Positions 15,194 to 22,805 of a stretch of DNA of 28,342 nucleotides are shown here, piece after piece; the first letter of the stretch is position 1, and each line of letters opens with the position of its first letter. The notes under the pieces were generated by a model that saw only the letters and a list, made by a program, of their open reading frames with translations, searched no databases and had not been told where the DNA came from. The position numbers were made by a program, and so were the translations under genes. The stretch is from the NCBI GenBank assembly GCA_964522605.1, contig CAZFWV010000049.1, positions 1-28,342 of the forward strand, read 5' to 3'. The stretch comes from CAVZLD01 sp964522605. Lineage in GTDB: Bacteria > Planctomycetota > Planctomycetia > Pirellulales > Pirellulaceae.

Positions 15194-16744
15194 ATGAGCG
15201 AAGACTCGTCGGTGCATCCGACTCCCGAAAATCTCGCCAACCAGCGGTTGGGAGATTTTCTGCTCATCCGTCTGCTCGGACGGGGAGGGATGGCCGACGT
15301 CTATCTGGCGCAACAGCAGTCGCTCGATCGCCGGGTTGCGGTCAAAGTCCTTCGCCGTGAACTGTCGGCCCAAGAGGATTACGTGCGCCGTTTTCACAAT
15401 GAGGCGCGCGCGGCTGCGGCGCTCGTTCATGCGAACATTGTGCAGATTTACGAGGTCGGCTGCGTCGATGGGATTCACTTTATTGCGCAGGAATACGTTC
15501 AGGGCCAGACGGTCAAACAGCTCGTGTCGCGCTGTGGGCCACTCGAGCTGCCGAGGATCGTCTCCATCTTGCGTCAAACCGCGGCGGCACTCAACAAGGC
15601 GGGTCAGGAGAACATTGTCCATCGGGACATCAAGCCAGAGAACATCCTGATCATGCCCAGCGGGGAGGTGAAAGTCGCGGACTTTGGCCTGGCCCGCGTA
15701 CTCGATCCGACGAAACCGGAACTGACGCAGATCGGCTTGACCATGGGGACTCCGCTCTACATGAGTCCTGAGCAGGTCGAAGGAAAGGCCCTGGATGCCC
15801 GCAGCGATCTCTATTCCTGCGGGGTGACCGCCTTCTACATGATGGCGGGACATCCGCCCTTTGAGGGCGATACCCCCTTGAGTATCGCCATCCAGCACCT
15901 CCAGAAGGCGCCTCCCGACATCGCGAAGCTCCGGCCCGACCTACCCGCCGAGCTGTGCGATATCGTGCAGCGGTTGCTTGCGAAGAAACCTCGAGACCGT
16001 TATCGCAGCGCAGCGGACTTGTTGCGTGACCTGCGGATGCTGAAAGTCGAAGGCGCCGATTATCACCTGCCCTTGGAGGCGGATGCGCTGCCGGAGGAGG
16101 GGTCCGACGCGATCACGGGGGAACTCGACGTCACACGCCAATTGCAGTCCCTGATGGAGACCCAGGCCTTGATGCAGGTCAAGCGGGGGCGTCGACGCGG
16201 CGTCGTACTTGCGATTCTGCTGGCGGCATTGATCGGCGGTGGCCTGCTGGCGCGACTGACCTGGTCCGGACCGCTGCTCCAGCCGGACCCGGAACAGGCA
16301 CAGATTGTCGATCGCAAGCCGACCGCAGAAGCACAGTATATCTACGCCGTCTTCAAGAATACGGAATCGGCGTGGTTGAGTGTGAAGGAGTACTACCCGC
16401 CGGAAGAGAGCCTCGAGAACATGTATCAGTGGCGGCGGACCCTTCACCAGCTCGGTCTGTTCTACCTGGACCGACAGCAATGGGACCGGGCGTACGAAGC
16501 GTTCGCGGAACTCGCGAGCCTGCCGCCGACCGAGCGGGAATTCCGCGCCATTGGCCTGGCCGGCCAGGCGCTGGTTCACGATCAGCGAAACGAAATGGAG
16601 CCGCTCTCAGAAAAACTGACCGAGGTCTGGAACGATCGGGATTTGCTGGATCCCGATCTGCGCAATCGGCTGGAAGCGATCATCGAGAACCGTGGGATCC
16701 GCGTCGGCAGCCCGCGCACCGGTCCGAACGTGCCGAGATCGTAA
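15194..16744 (+). CDS. Membrane Ser/Thr protein kinase (PknB type)
   Basis: A 516-residue protein. The N-terminal kinase domain (about residues 20-275) has all key parts: Gly loop GRGGMADVYLA (30-39), Lys51 in AVKVL, Glu70, catalytic loop HRDIKPEN (143-150), DFGLAR (163-168), the TMGTPLYMSPEQ activation segment and DLYSCGV. A single membrane span (VVLAILLAALIGGGLLARL) is near residues 336-354, so the kinase is cytoplasmic and about 160 residues lie outside. The outer part is helical and TPR-like (LYLDRQQWDRAYEAFAEL region). It probably phosphorylates envelope or regulatory proteins; the target is unknown. The start at 15194 has GGGG six bases upstream; ATG at 15182 is an alternative. It is convergent with the channel operon, with stops nine bases apart. 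Confidence 0.93.
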   Translation: MSEDSSVHPTPENLANQRLGDFLLIRLLGRGGMADVYLAQQQSLDRRVAVKVLRRELSAQEDYVRRFHNEARAAAALVHANIVQIYEVGCVDGIHFIAQEYVQGQTVKQLVSRCGPLELPRIVSILRQTAAALNKAGQENIVHRDIKPENILIMPSGEVKVADFGLARVLDPTKPELTQIGLTMGTPLYMSPEQVEGKALDARSDLYSCGVTAFYMMAGHPPFEGDTPLSIAIQHLQKAPPDIAKLRPDLPAELCDIVQRLLAKKPRDRYRSAADLLRDLRMLKVEGADYHLPLEADALPEEGSDAITGELDVTRQLQSLMETQALMQVKRGRRRGVVLAILLAALIGGGLLARLTWSGPLLQPDPEQAQIVDRKPTAEAQYIYAVFKNTESAWLSVKEYYPPEESLENMYQWRRTLHQLGLFYLDRQQWDRAYEAFAELASLPPTEREFRAIGLAGQALVHDQRNEMEPLSEKLTEVWNDRDLLDPDLRNRLEAIIENRGIRVGSPRTGPNVPRS

Positions 16745-16752
16745 CCGGCGCG

Positions 16753-17778
16753 TTATTGGGCGGCCGACCGACTGCCGCTGGGAGATCCGCTAATCGGTTG
16801 GTCGTCCGGCAAAGGCCGCGCTGCCGTCGAAAAACCTTGGTCGAACAACCAGCGTTTCAGTCGACTGAACTCGATGAAGCTGTCCGGGTAGGTCCAAATC
16901 GTCAGAACCGTTTCTCCAGGGCGGTAGGCCGCTAGTTGCTGACGGAACTGCGAGTTGGCTGACAAGGCCGTCTCCAGTGGCTCGCCAAACTCCTCGGAGA
17001 TCGGCAGCAGCACAAACCGCTCCAATTCGGCGAGTTGGCGGACCACAGCACCTCCGTTCGTCAGTTGCGCGACACTTCGGCGGCGCAACGTGTATCGCAA
17101 ATGAAAACCCTGAACCGGGCCGATCGTCTCTGTGATCTGGGGTACGTTTCGGAGCCGATCCGCGCTGCGGGGTGCATCGCGGCGAAGCATTTCTGTGAGT
17201 GCGTTCAAAGGAACGTAGGCGAGTCGGCCATTCTTCAGTCGATAGTGCTCCTCGGTTCCGAAGACCGTTTCGGCCAGGGGCGTCGGCACATGTTCCAGCA
17301 CGATCGGTTGCTGCTGAATCTGCTCCAACGTCTGCTCCTGATCGGTCAGTTCCGCCAGTTCTGTCGACAGGCCGCGGAGCTGACGCTGCAGCTGCAGTTC
17401 GCGCTGATGGCCTGCGTCCAATTGTTCCTGCTGCGTGTCCAGCTCGCGGCGCGCAACCGTCAAAAGGACCTGCAGTCGTTGTCGCTCGCGACGGCGGTTT
17501 TCCGTCAATTGCTGCAGTTGGGCCGCTTGTTGCTGGATTTCATGTACATTCCGCGTGAGATTCTCGAGTTCCTGTTGGGTCGCGGTAACTTGTGGGGCGG
17601 TCGCAGTGGGAACTTCCTTCGTCGTGTCGTTTGACGATTCGACCCACGCATCCTGCGCGCGGACACCAATGACCGTGATCAGGATCACCAGGATTCCGAC
17701 CAGATTGGCAACAATATCGAGAAACGAGTCCTGGCCGGGGCCCTCGTTTTCGCGTGGACGAGTGCGTCGAATGCTCAC
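16753..17778 (-). CDS. ExbD/MotB-like single-span protein with coiled coil
   Basis: Predicted 341-residue membrane protein. A short cytoplasmic N terminus is followed by one membrane helix at about 19-39. Its sequence FLDIVANLVGILVIL matches the FIDVMLVLLIIF helix of ExbD, with Asp21 at the proton-carrying position. Residues about 60-160 are a Gln/Glu/Arg-rich coiled coil. The C-terminal part (about 165-341) is probably a periplasmic domain, with VLTIWTYPDSFIEFSRLKRWLFDQGF near the end and a short polar tail. It starts one base after the stop of the paralogous 615-residue partner, so translation is probably coupled. I infer that it is the proton-active partner of the ExbB-like channel encoded first in the operon. 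No peptidoglycan-binding OmpA motif is obvious, which separates it from MotB. Confidence 0.75.
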   Translation of the reverse strand: MSIRRTRPRENEGPGQDSFLDIVANLVGILVILITVIGVRAQDAWVESSNDTTKEVPTATAPQVTATQQELENLTRNVHEIQQQAAQLQQLTENRRRERQRLQVLLTVARRELDTQQEQLDAGHQRELQLQRQLRGLSTELAELTDQEQTLEQIQQQPIVLEHVPTPLAETVFGTEEHYRLKNGRLAYVPLNALTEMLRRDAPRSADRLRNVPQITETIGPVQGFHLRYTLRRRSVAQLTNGGAVVRQLAELERFVLLPISEEFGEPLETALSANSQFRQQLAAYRPGETVLTIWTYPDSFIEFSRLKRWLFDQGFSTAARPLPDDQPISGSPSGSRSAAQ

Positions 17779-17779
17779 G

Positions 17780-19627
17780 CTACGGTTTCCTCTTCACGGT
17801 AATCCCACTGTTCTGCAGCAGCCGAGTCAGCTCGGCGTAGCGTTGTTCTCCATCCGGAGCGACCTCGGCCATCAGGGTTGGTTTCCAGTACATTCCGGGT
17901 CCGGCGATGCCCCAACCCTCCATTCGTTCCCAGACTTGCGACACCAGGTTGTCCAACTGTTCCTCGAGTTGCCCTTCGACCCGCAGGACCTGCGGTTTCT
18001 CCTTGCCACGGTCCTCGGGCAGGAGAACGAGGCGATCGGCGCGACAGGCAATACGGATCGGACGTGTAATTCCCGTCGCTCCGAGCGCGCTTTCGGGTAG
18101 TGCCCAGTCGCGGCCACGGCTTTCCGACAGACTCACGGTTGCGGACTGCGCCTGGGGTGCGAGCGCGCCACCGGAGCCGGAACCTGCAGATTCACTTCCA
18201 CCGGCGGCGGACGGTCCACCGGGTCCGGCGGGGGCGGAGGATGACGCGGCGTCCTCTGTCCTGCCGTCGGACGACGTTTTCGTGCGACGCGCGAAGCGGG
18301 CGTCTGGCGGACGAGAAGACGGTTCACTCATCCGGTCGGAGGAACGCGTGCTTCCTGCGTGGGTTCCCTCACCGGCGCGCGAATCGAGCGGATCGGACGC
18401 GGCCGTCGGGTCCGTTGCCTTCCCCTGGCTGGGAAAGCCAAATTCCGGGGCATCCTCAGGTCCGTATACTGAGTCGCCCGGCTCCCCGCTTGGGGAAGTG
18501 GGGCCCGGTTGGCCCCAGTTCTCGTCGCCCATTACGGTTCCCGAGGGATTGCCGGCTGGATCGGCTTGGACCACCGCACTCGGTTTCTCGCCCGACCCCG
18601 GGGAGCCAAAGGACGATGCGGCCGGTTGACTCTCGAAGCCGCCGCGGTGGGACGGACGGAGGACGGAGTCGGGTCGGCCGAATCGTGCGGGAGCGATCGA
18701 TTGCAGGTACTTCCTTCGCGCGCGGGATTGATCCACGGCTCGACGCATCAACGCGGTGAGCGCTGGATCGACGGCCGGATATTCAAGCGGCAGGGCTGCG
18801 TCGACCAGTTCATACCCGAACTCCGCTTCCCACGATTTCATTGCGGCTCGCGCAGCGGCGTAGGCACGAGCCCCATCCGGACGCACGACGAGTAGCGGAT
18901 AGGGGTGGCCATCATCCTCCTGGAGTACATCAGCCAGATACTCGCGTTTCGCGCGTAAGGCGGATGCCAACGGATTGTCATCGGTAATCGGTTCTCGAAA
19001 ATCGTCCGCCCGGAGTTCGATCCCTTCCGGCTGGAGTACGATGCGATCTTCGAGGCACTCCACGAAGATCGGCCGACGATGTGTCCCATGCGGGCCTTCG
19101 TACGGAACAATCGCGTAGGAAGGCTCCTGCGTTTCCAGGCGTTCTCGGGTTGCGTCGACTTCCTTCCGCTTCTGTTCAATTTTCCGCTTGAGATCATCAA
19201 TCTTCTGCTGCGTATCGACCAAGCCCTGCTGGTCGAGCGGATGGCGCTGTTTGATCTGCTTCGCTTCAGTCGCTAGGGACTGAAGCTGCTGTTCCAAATC
19301 TCGGATGACGTCCTCCAGATGGCTTAATTCTCGCCGACGGTCCTCCAATTGGACCGCGGTTTGCTCTCGCGATCCGCGGAGGACTTGAAGCTGCCACTCC
19401 AGGTCTTCGGCTGCGCGCCGCTCTTGTTCCTGATCTGCCTGCTGCCGTCGTTCCTGCTCGGCGCGATGGGCGGCCCGTTGCCGAGATACGTCGACCGCAT
19501 TGGCCTTTGCCTGCTGAACCATGACGACGAGCAGGACAATCAACGAGCCCATCGTGCAGATCAATACGGCCAGGAAAGGGAACAAGGTGATGCCGTCGTC
19601 TCGTCGAACCGATCGGCGGCGTCTCAT
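17780..19627 (-). CDS. ExbD-like single-span protein, second paralogue, with long disordered linker
   Basis: Predicted 615-residue membrane protein. A basic N terminus leads into one membrane helix (about 13-36, FPFLAVLICTMGSLIVLL). This aligns with the partner's FLDIVANLVGIL, but Ala20 replaces the Asp, so it should not carry protons. A coiled coil follows (about 40-170). A globular domain at about 180-300 starts with RPIFVECLEDRIVLQPEG, and a second at about 515-615 starts with RPIRIACRADRLVLLPED. They look like duplicates. Between them (about 310-510) lies a Ser/Gly/Pro-rich linker that is probably disordered. The gene overlaps the channel gene by four bases (ATGA), a sign of coupled translation and fixed ratio. 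I infer a structural partner in the same complex. It is unusually long for an ExbD relative. Confidence 0.72.
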   Translation of the reverse strand: MRRRRSVRRDDGITLFPFLAVLICTMGSLIVLLVVMVQQAKANAVDVSRQRAAHRAEQERRQQADQEQERRAAEDLEWQLQVLRGSREQTAVQLEDRRRELSHLEDVIRDLEQQLQSLATEAKQIKQRHPLDQQGLVDTQQKIDDLKRKIEQKRKEVDATRERLETQEPSYAIVPYEGPHGTHRRPIFVECLEDRIVLQPEGIELRADDFREPITDDNPLASALRAKREYLADVLQEDDGHPYPLLVVRPDGARAYAAARAAMKSWEAEFGYELVDAALPLEYPAVDPALTALMRRAVDQSRARRKYLQSIAPARFGRPDSVLRPSHRGGFESQPAASSFGSPGSGEKPSAVVQADPAGNPSGTVMGDENWGQPGPTSPSGEPGDSVYGPEDAPEFGFPSQGKATDPTAASDPLDSRAGEGTHAGSTRSSDRMSEPSSRPPDARFARRTKTSSDGRTEDAASSSAPAGPGGPSAAGGSESAGSGSGGALAPQAQSATVSLSESRGRDWALPESALGATGITRPIRIACRADRLVLLPEDRGKEKPQVLRVEGQLEEQLDNLVSQVWERMEGWGIAGPGMYWKPTLMAEVAPDGEQRYAELTRLLQNSGITVKRKP

Positions 19628-20964
19628 GCGGCGCGCTCCTGACGCAGCTTGTCCAGCTGCACTTGAGCATCACGGGCGACCGGTTTTCCCAACCGAGAAT
19701 TCAACAGATGGATTGCGGCGGAGAGACTCATGACCGTGTCTTCAAAGTTCTTGGCACCGGCCAGCGCCCGCAGATTCTGATTCAACGCCTGTTCAAGATT
19801 CATGATCTGTCCTGTGGCTTCGAGAACCTGCAGGAGCACGTCACCCTGTCGTGACAGTTCGGTTTGTTGATCCTTGGCTTGTTGTGCCGACTGAGCGGCA
19901 GCTTGCTGCCACTGCTCCCATTGACGTGCGGAACGCGTTTCGGCAGCCTGTTCCAGCTGCGACAAGTGGGCCGTGTGGGATTCCAGGCTTTTCTGGAGCG
20001 CGCTGGTCACCGCGGTCTGCATCGTGTTGCTCGCGCCGTCGATCAGCTGCAACCACTGCTGATGCGCCTGGTCCATCGTTGCCTTCCAGACGTCACTTTG
20101 ACGGCGTACCAGCGTCTCCATCCCCGAAACGACTGTCTGTGTCATGCGCTGGACGGCGGCGATTTGTGGGTCGCGGGACGTGCCCACGCGATGAAAGCGG
20201 TGTCCAAGCTCTTCGCTGGCGACCCGCTGAACCACGGTGAGCAACTGCGTTTCCCACTGATTGGCGAGGAATTGGGCGAACATCAGGATCATCGATAGCG
20301 ACAGGGCCAGCGCTGTGGTGTCGAAGGCAACACTCAAGCCGGCCAGGAGGCCCTCCATCGCTTCTTTGGGCGAATTCACGAGTGCCTCGGGCGAGAGATC
20401 TCCCAGCGCCAACGTGATTCCGATCACCGTTCCCAGAAAGCCCAGCATCGGCGTGGCCCAGATGATCATGCGCGCCAGCGCGTACGCTTCGTACGTCTGC
20501 TCCGCTTCCACGTCGGCCAGGTACTTGAGTTCCTCGTCCAGTTGATCGGCCGTTCCTTGCCGGCGCACATGCGATAGCGCCGCTTCCAGTCGCCGCACGA
20601 CGGCCGAGCGACGAAGCGGGCCCGAGAGCGCGGCCAGCTGCGCCAGCAACTGCTCGGCTTCTTCCGAAGCTTGTCCTTCGCCCGACGATGCCTTCAGTCG
20701 GACCGATTGCGCCAGCGTGAGTTGCAACACGGCACGCCAGCCACGCCGCACGATGGCGGCCAAGCCGGTAAAGAACAACCCCATCTCGATGTATTCCACG
20801 GGGTGTCCCGCCGTGTAGCGCACCAGCAACGGCGAAGCAATCCAATCCTGCCGCAGGGCGAAATAGTAGGCGAACGTGGCGAGTGCGCCCCAAAAGAGCG
20901 GCCAGCCGACAGTTTCCAACGCAATACCAATGGATCGAATGTTGCTGCGTTCGGATCGACTCAC
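19624..20964 (-). CDS. MotA/TolQ/ExbB-type proton channel protein with long C-terminal tail
   Basis: Predicted 446-residue inner-membrane protein. Four hydrophobic segments are visible at about 14-36, 57-73, 164-187 and 212-236. The third and fourth carry the family signature: WATPMLGFLGTVIGITLAL, then GLLAGLSVAFDTTALALSLS. Proteins of this family form pentamers around a dimer of ExbD/MotB partners and use the proton or sodium gradient to do mechanical work. The C-terminal 200 residues are helical and Gln/Ala-rich (repeated QSAQQAKDQQ-like stretches) and probably lie in the cytoplasm. A GTG at 20964 is chosen as start because a strong AGGGGAGGA site precedes it; the longer frame to 21018 would skip this. 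It is the first gene of the three-gene operon. Confidence 0.85.
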   Translation of the reverse strand: MSRSERSNIRSIGIALETVGWPLFWGALATFAYYFALRQDWIASPLLVRYTAGHPVEYIEMGLFFTGLAAIVRRGWRAVLQLTLAQSVRLKASSGEGQASEEAEQLLAQLAALSGPLRRSAVVRRLEAALSHVRRQGTADQLDEELKYLADVEAEQTYEAYALARMIIWATPMLGFLGTVIGITLALGDLSPEALVNSPKEAMEGLLAGLSVAFDTTALALSLSMILMFAQFLANQWETQLLTVVQRVASEELGHRFHRVGTSRDPQIAAVQRMTQTVVSGMETLVRRQSDVWKATMDQAHQQWLQLIDGASNTMQTAVTSALQKSLESHTAHLSQLEQAAETRSARQWEQWQQAAAQSAQQAKDQQTELSRQGDVLLQVLEATGQIMNLEQALNQNLRALAGAKNFEDTVMSLSAAIHLLNSRLGKPVARDAQVQLDKLRQERAA

Positions 20965-21423
20965 GAGTCCTCCCCTCCGGAAAATGCCGTACGCCTGCCC
21001 GGGGCGCTCCCAAGGCACTCGACCAGAAAAATCGGCGCAATCGTCAAAGTCGAATCAGTAAATCTTGGGAAAACGGTCGTTCACGTGCCGGCCGCCGTGG
21101 ATCGGCACTCCGGTACACGGCGTTCCCGGACATACGAATCCCTCTTCTGACGTCTTGACGCCTGCTGCCTCTGCTGGCATTCGCAAGTCATATCGTCGCA
21201 GACGGATGACCTTTGACGGTGACCAGCGGCACGCCAGCATCTGCTTTGGTCGGCACCCCGGTGTGGTCATCCCTGCGTCCGGAGGCCCACTTGTCTTTCG
21301 TAGGCCGAATTGTCTCAAGTCGGCTTCTCTGTCGTCGCCGGGCAATGACCACACGGTCGCACAAAGCGGTTGCAGCTTGAATGTTCCGGATTCGGCGCAC
21401 GCGGCCAGCATGCCCCCGACTTG

Positions 21424-21538
21424 GAGCGGCGGAGGAGCCGGAGAGTGACGAACAAGGAGTTCTGAATGACGAGGGGAGGGACAGAGGCAGAGGAGCCGGA
21501 GAGTGGCGACCAAGGAGTGCCGATTGCTGAGGGCACGG
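21424..21538 (+). repeat. Repeat element B, direct part
   Basis: Two diverged copies of the 47-base unit of element A: one from about 21435 (GACGAACAAGGAGTTCTGAA) and one from about 21493 (GACCAAGGAGTGCCGATTGC), with the GCGGCGGAGG junction before each in changed form. The first is about 11 bases longer than 47. The stretch from 20965 to 21423 upstream holds the channel gene leader and no gene that I can support. Confidence 0.7.
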
Positions 21539-21610
21539 AGAAGGGGACCGGGGGTCGGTTGCGGGCGGTGTCCACCTACGCGCGAGATCGATGCAATCCG
21601 GCCCGCAGCA

Positions 21611-21697
21611 ATTTCCCATTCCTCGCGGTTCTCAACTCGCCAATCCAGAATCTGTCTTCCCCTCGACAATCGGAATTCCGTGTTCGTCAATCTTCGG
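21611..21697 (-). repeat. Repeat element B, inverted part
   Basis: Ungapped match (74 of 87) to 11666-11752, in the same order and orientation relative to the direct copies. Conserved stretches include TCTCAACTCGCCAATC and TGTTCGTCAATCT. This confirms that elements A and B are two copies of one composite repeat. Confidence 0.8.
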
Positions 21698-21870
21698 TTC
21701 CTCGGCCCCTGGTCGCCCAACAGGGATTCCCCACAATCATCCGGTTGACTTTTCCGACCCCACCCCGATTCCGCAGAAGCTGACATGCAGGCAGAAGAGA
21801 AGCGCGAGCTGCCGCCGAGAGGGCTTGGCGGACTGCTCCGATTTGCTACGATGGGGAGCTTCCGGCTACT

Positions 21871-21943
21871 GCCCCCTTCGTCTAGTGGCCCAGGACATCG
21901 GATTCTCAGTCCGAAGACAGGGGTTCGACTCCCCTAGGGGGTG
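21871..21943 (+). tRNA. tRNA-Glu(CTC)
   Basis: A 73-base cloverleaf closely resembling bacterial tRNA-Glu. The acceptor stem is GCCCCCT/AGGGGGT with a terminal G-U pair, the D-arm contains TCTAGTGGCCCAGGA, the anticodon stem TCGGA/TCCGA holds the loop TTCTCAG with anticodon CTC, and the T-arm is AGGGG TTCGACT CCCCT. The discriminator base is G and no CCA is encoded. It reads GAG codons. A terminator follows at 21984. Confidence 0.96.
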
Positions 21944-21983
21944 CTTCAGCCAATTCGCTAACCGTCGGGATGATCGTCACCTG

Positions 21984-22013
21984 CGACGTAATCTACGTCG
22001 GTTCTTTTGTTTC
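21984..22013 (+). terminator. Rho-independent terminator after tRNA-Glu
   Basis: CGACGTA-ATC-TACGTCG is a perfect 7-base stem with a 3-base loop, followed by the T-rich GTTCTTTTGTTTC. It lies 40 bases after the tRNA and overlaps the 3' end of the integrase remnant on the other strand. Confidence 0.7.
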
Positions 22014-22295
22014 TTGCGAGTCGGTGCAATTGACGGCCGATTTCTGCGGCTCCGGTCTTTGCGCGTTCTGCCAAGTTGCAGCGCCGATTTTGGCACGCTG
22101 GGCCCGTTCGAAGTGCGAGTCGGGGACTTGCAGGTCGTGCTTGCTGGCGACCTTCTCGGTGTTGCCTAGCCAAGCGCTAACGACGTGCAACGGTTGCTCG
22201 TTAGCAAGTTCCGTTTCATGAGAGGCTCGAAGATCTTGGGACAGTCGCTCCGACGGCTCGATCACGGCCTCCTTGCCAACCCCTGCGCACCAGCT
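21993..22295 (-). pseudogene. Decayed tyrosine recombinase (integrase), C-terminal remnant
   Basis: About 100 residues match the C terminus of a type of tyrosine recombinase common in planctomycetes: LRASHETELANE, then HVVSAWLGNTEKVASKH, then DLQVPDSHFERA. In intact relatives the KH is followed by the catalytic Tyr (KHYLQV-type); here it is Asp. An in-frame stop codon (22296-22298) lies just upstream, and the frame before it is only weakly similar to an integrase. The gene ends 50 bases from tRNA-Glu, which is the usual place for an integrase of a tRNA-targeting element. I conclude that it is a dead remnant of a former island or prophage. Confidence 0.75.
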
Positions 22296-22410
22296 TCAGG
22301 CACCTCCCAAGTCTCTCAATCTGAAGCGATCACTCCCCTTCGACGTGGGAATGGCGGCGAGGACGATCTGATTCAAGCAGCGGCACACTTGGCCTATTCA
22401 TAACCCCGCA

Positions 22411-22437
22411 GTCACCGGTTTGAATTCCGTTCCCGCA
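22411..22437 (+). other. Possible tRNA 3'-end fragment (att-site remnant)
   Basis: CACCGGTTTGAATTCCG followed by TTCCCGCA resembles the T-arm and acceptor 3' strand of a tRNA with mutations (T-loop TTTGAAT). No 5' part of a tRNA is visible before it, and it does not match the nearby tRNA-Glu. A terminator comes right after. A displaced tRNA 3' end is what an integrated element leaves at its far end. This reading is tentative. Confidence 0.3.
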
Positions 22438-22442
22438 ACTTC

Positions 22443-22486
22443 AACCCCAAGGTAGCGAAATGACGCGACCGTGGGGTTTTGTTTTG
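22443..22486 (+). terminator. Rho-independent terminator
   Basis: Arms at 22443-22457 and 22464-22478 pair at 13 of 15 positions (AACCCCA with TGGGGTT at the base) around an AAATGA loop, and TTGTTTTG follows. It would end a plus-strand transcript, yet no plus-strand gene precedes it other than the tRNA-like fragment. Confidence 0.7.
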
Positions 22487-22707
22487 CGCTCTTGGTGAGA
22501 GTCAGCGAGTTATCCTCTGGATTCGCAAGGGTTTGCGACTTGCTGGAGATGACCAGAGTCTCTCTCCGAACATCGCGCGCGACCCGGCGCATTCACCCGC
22601 TTGGCCCTCCGACGCCCCGAGTCTGGCCCAAACTCTCGGCTGTCTCGCTGTCTCGCGCAGACTGGGTTAACGGGTGTTGGCTTCGCTCTTTCGGTCCCAA
22701 CCCCCAG

Positions 22708-22734
22708 GGTTGGCTTCGGAGAGAGAAGCCAACC
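22708..22734. repeat. Perfect 10-base hairpin downstream of the sulfatase gene
   Basis: GGTTGGCTTC-GGAGAGA-GAAGCCAACC is a perfect stem-loop followed on the plus strand by seven A. A partial direct copy, GTTGGCTTCG, lies at 22676-22685. For a minus-strand transcript the U-run comes before the stem, so it is not a standard terminator. The rest of 22487-22805 shows no gene that I can support. Confidence 0.5.
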
Positions 22735-22805
22735 AAAAAAAGGTGATGAAGTTTCGCAGGAGTGCTTGAGCAGTCGGGAGATTGCAGTCTACATACCCCT
22801 GCCTT

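Noticed and set aside
16753..20964. Zorya-type defence system
   Set aside because: There is a MotA-like protein with a helical tail, but the partners are two ExbD-like proteins and no ZorC, ZorD or ZorE-like gene is adjacent.
21055..21786. 243-codon minus-strand frame upstream of tRNA-Glu
   Set aside because: It runs through repeat element B, shows no family pattern, and its sequence resembles the translated repeat.
22708..22740. Terminator for the sulfatase operon
   Set aside because: The A-run lies on the wrong side for either strand: a minus-strand transcript would have the U-run before the stem.
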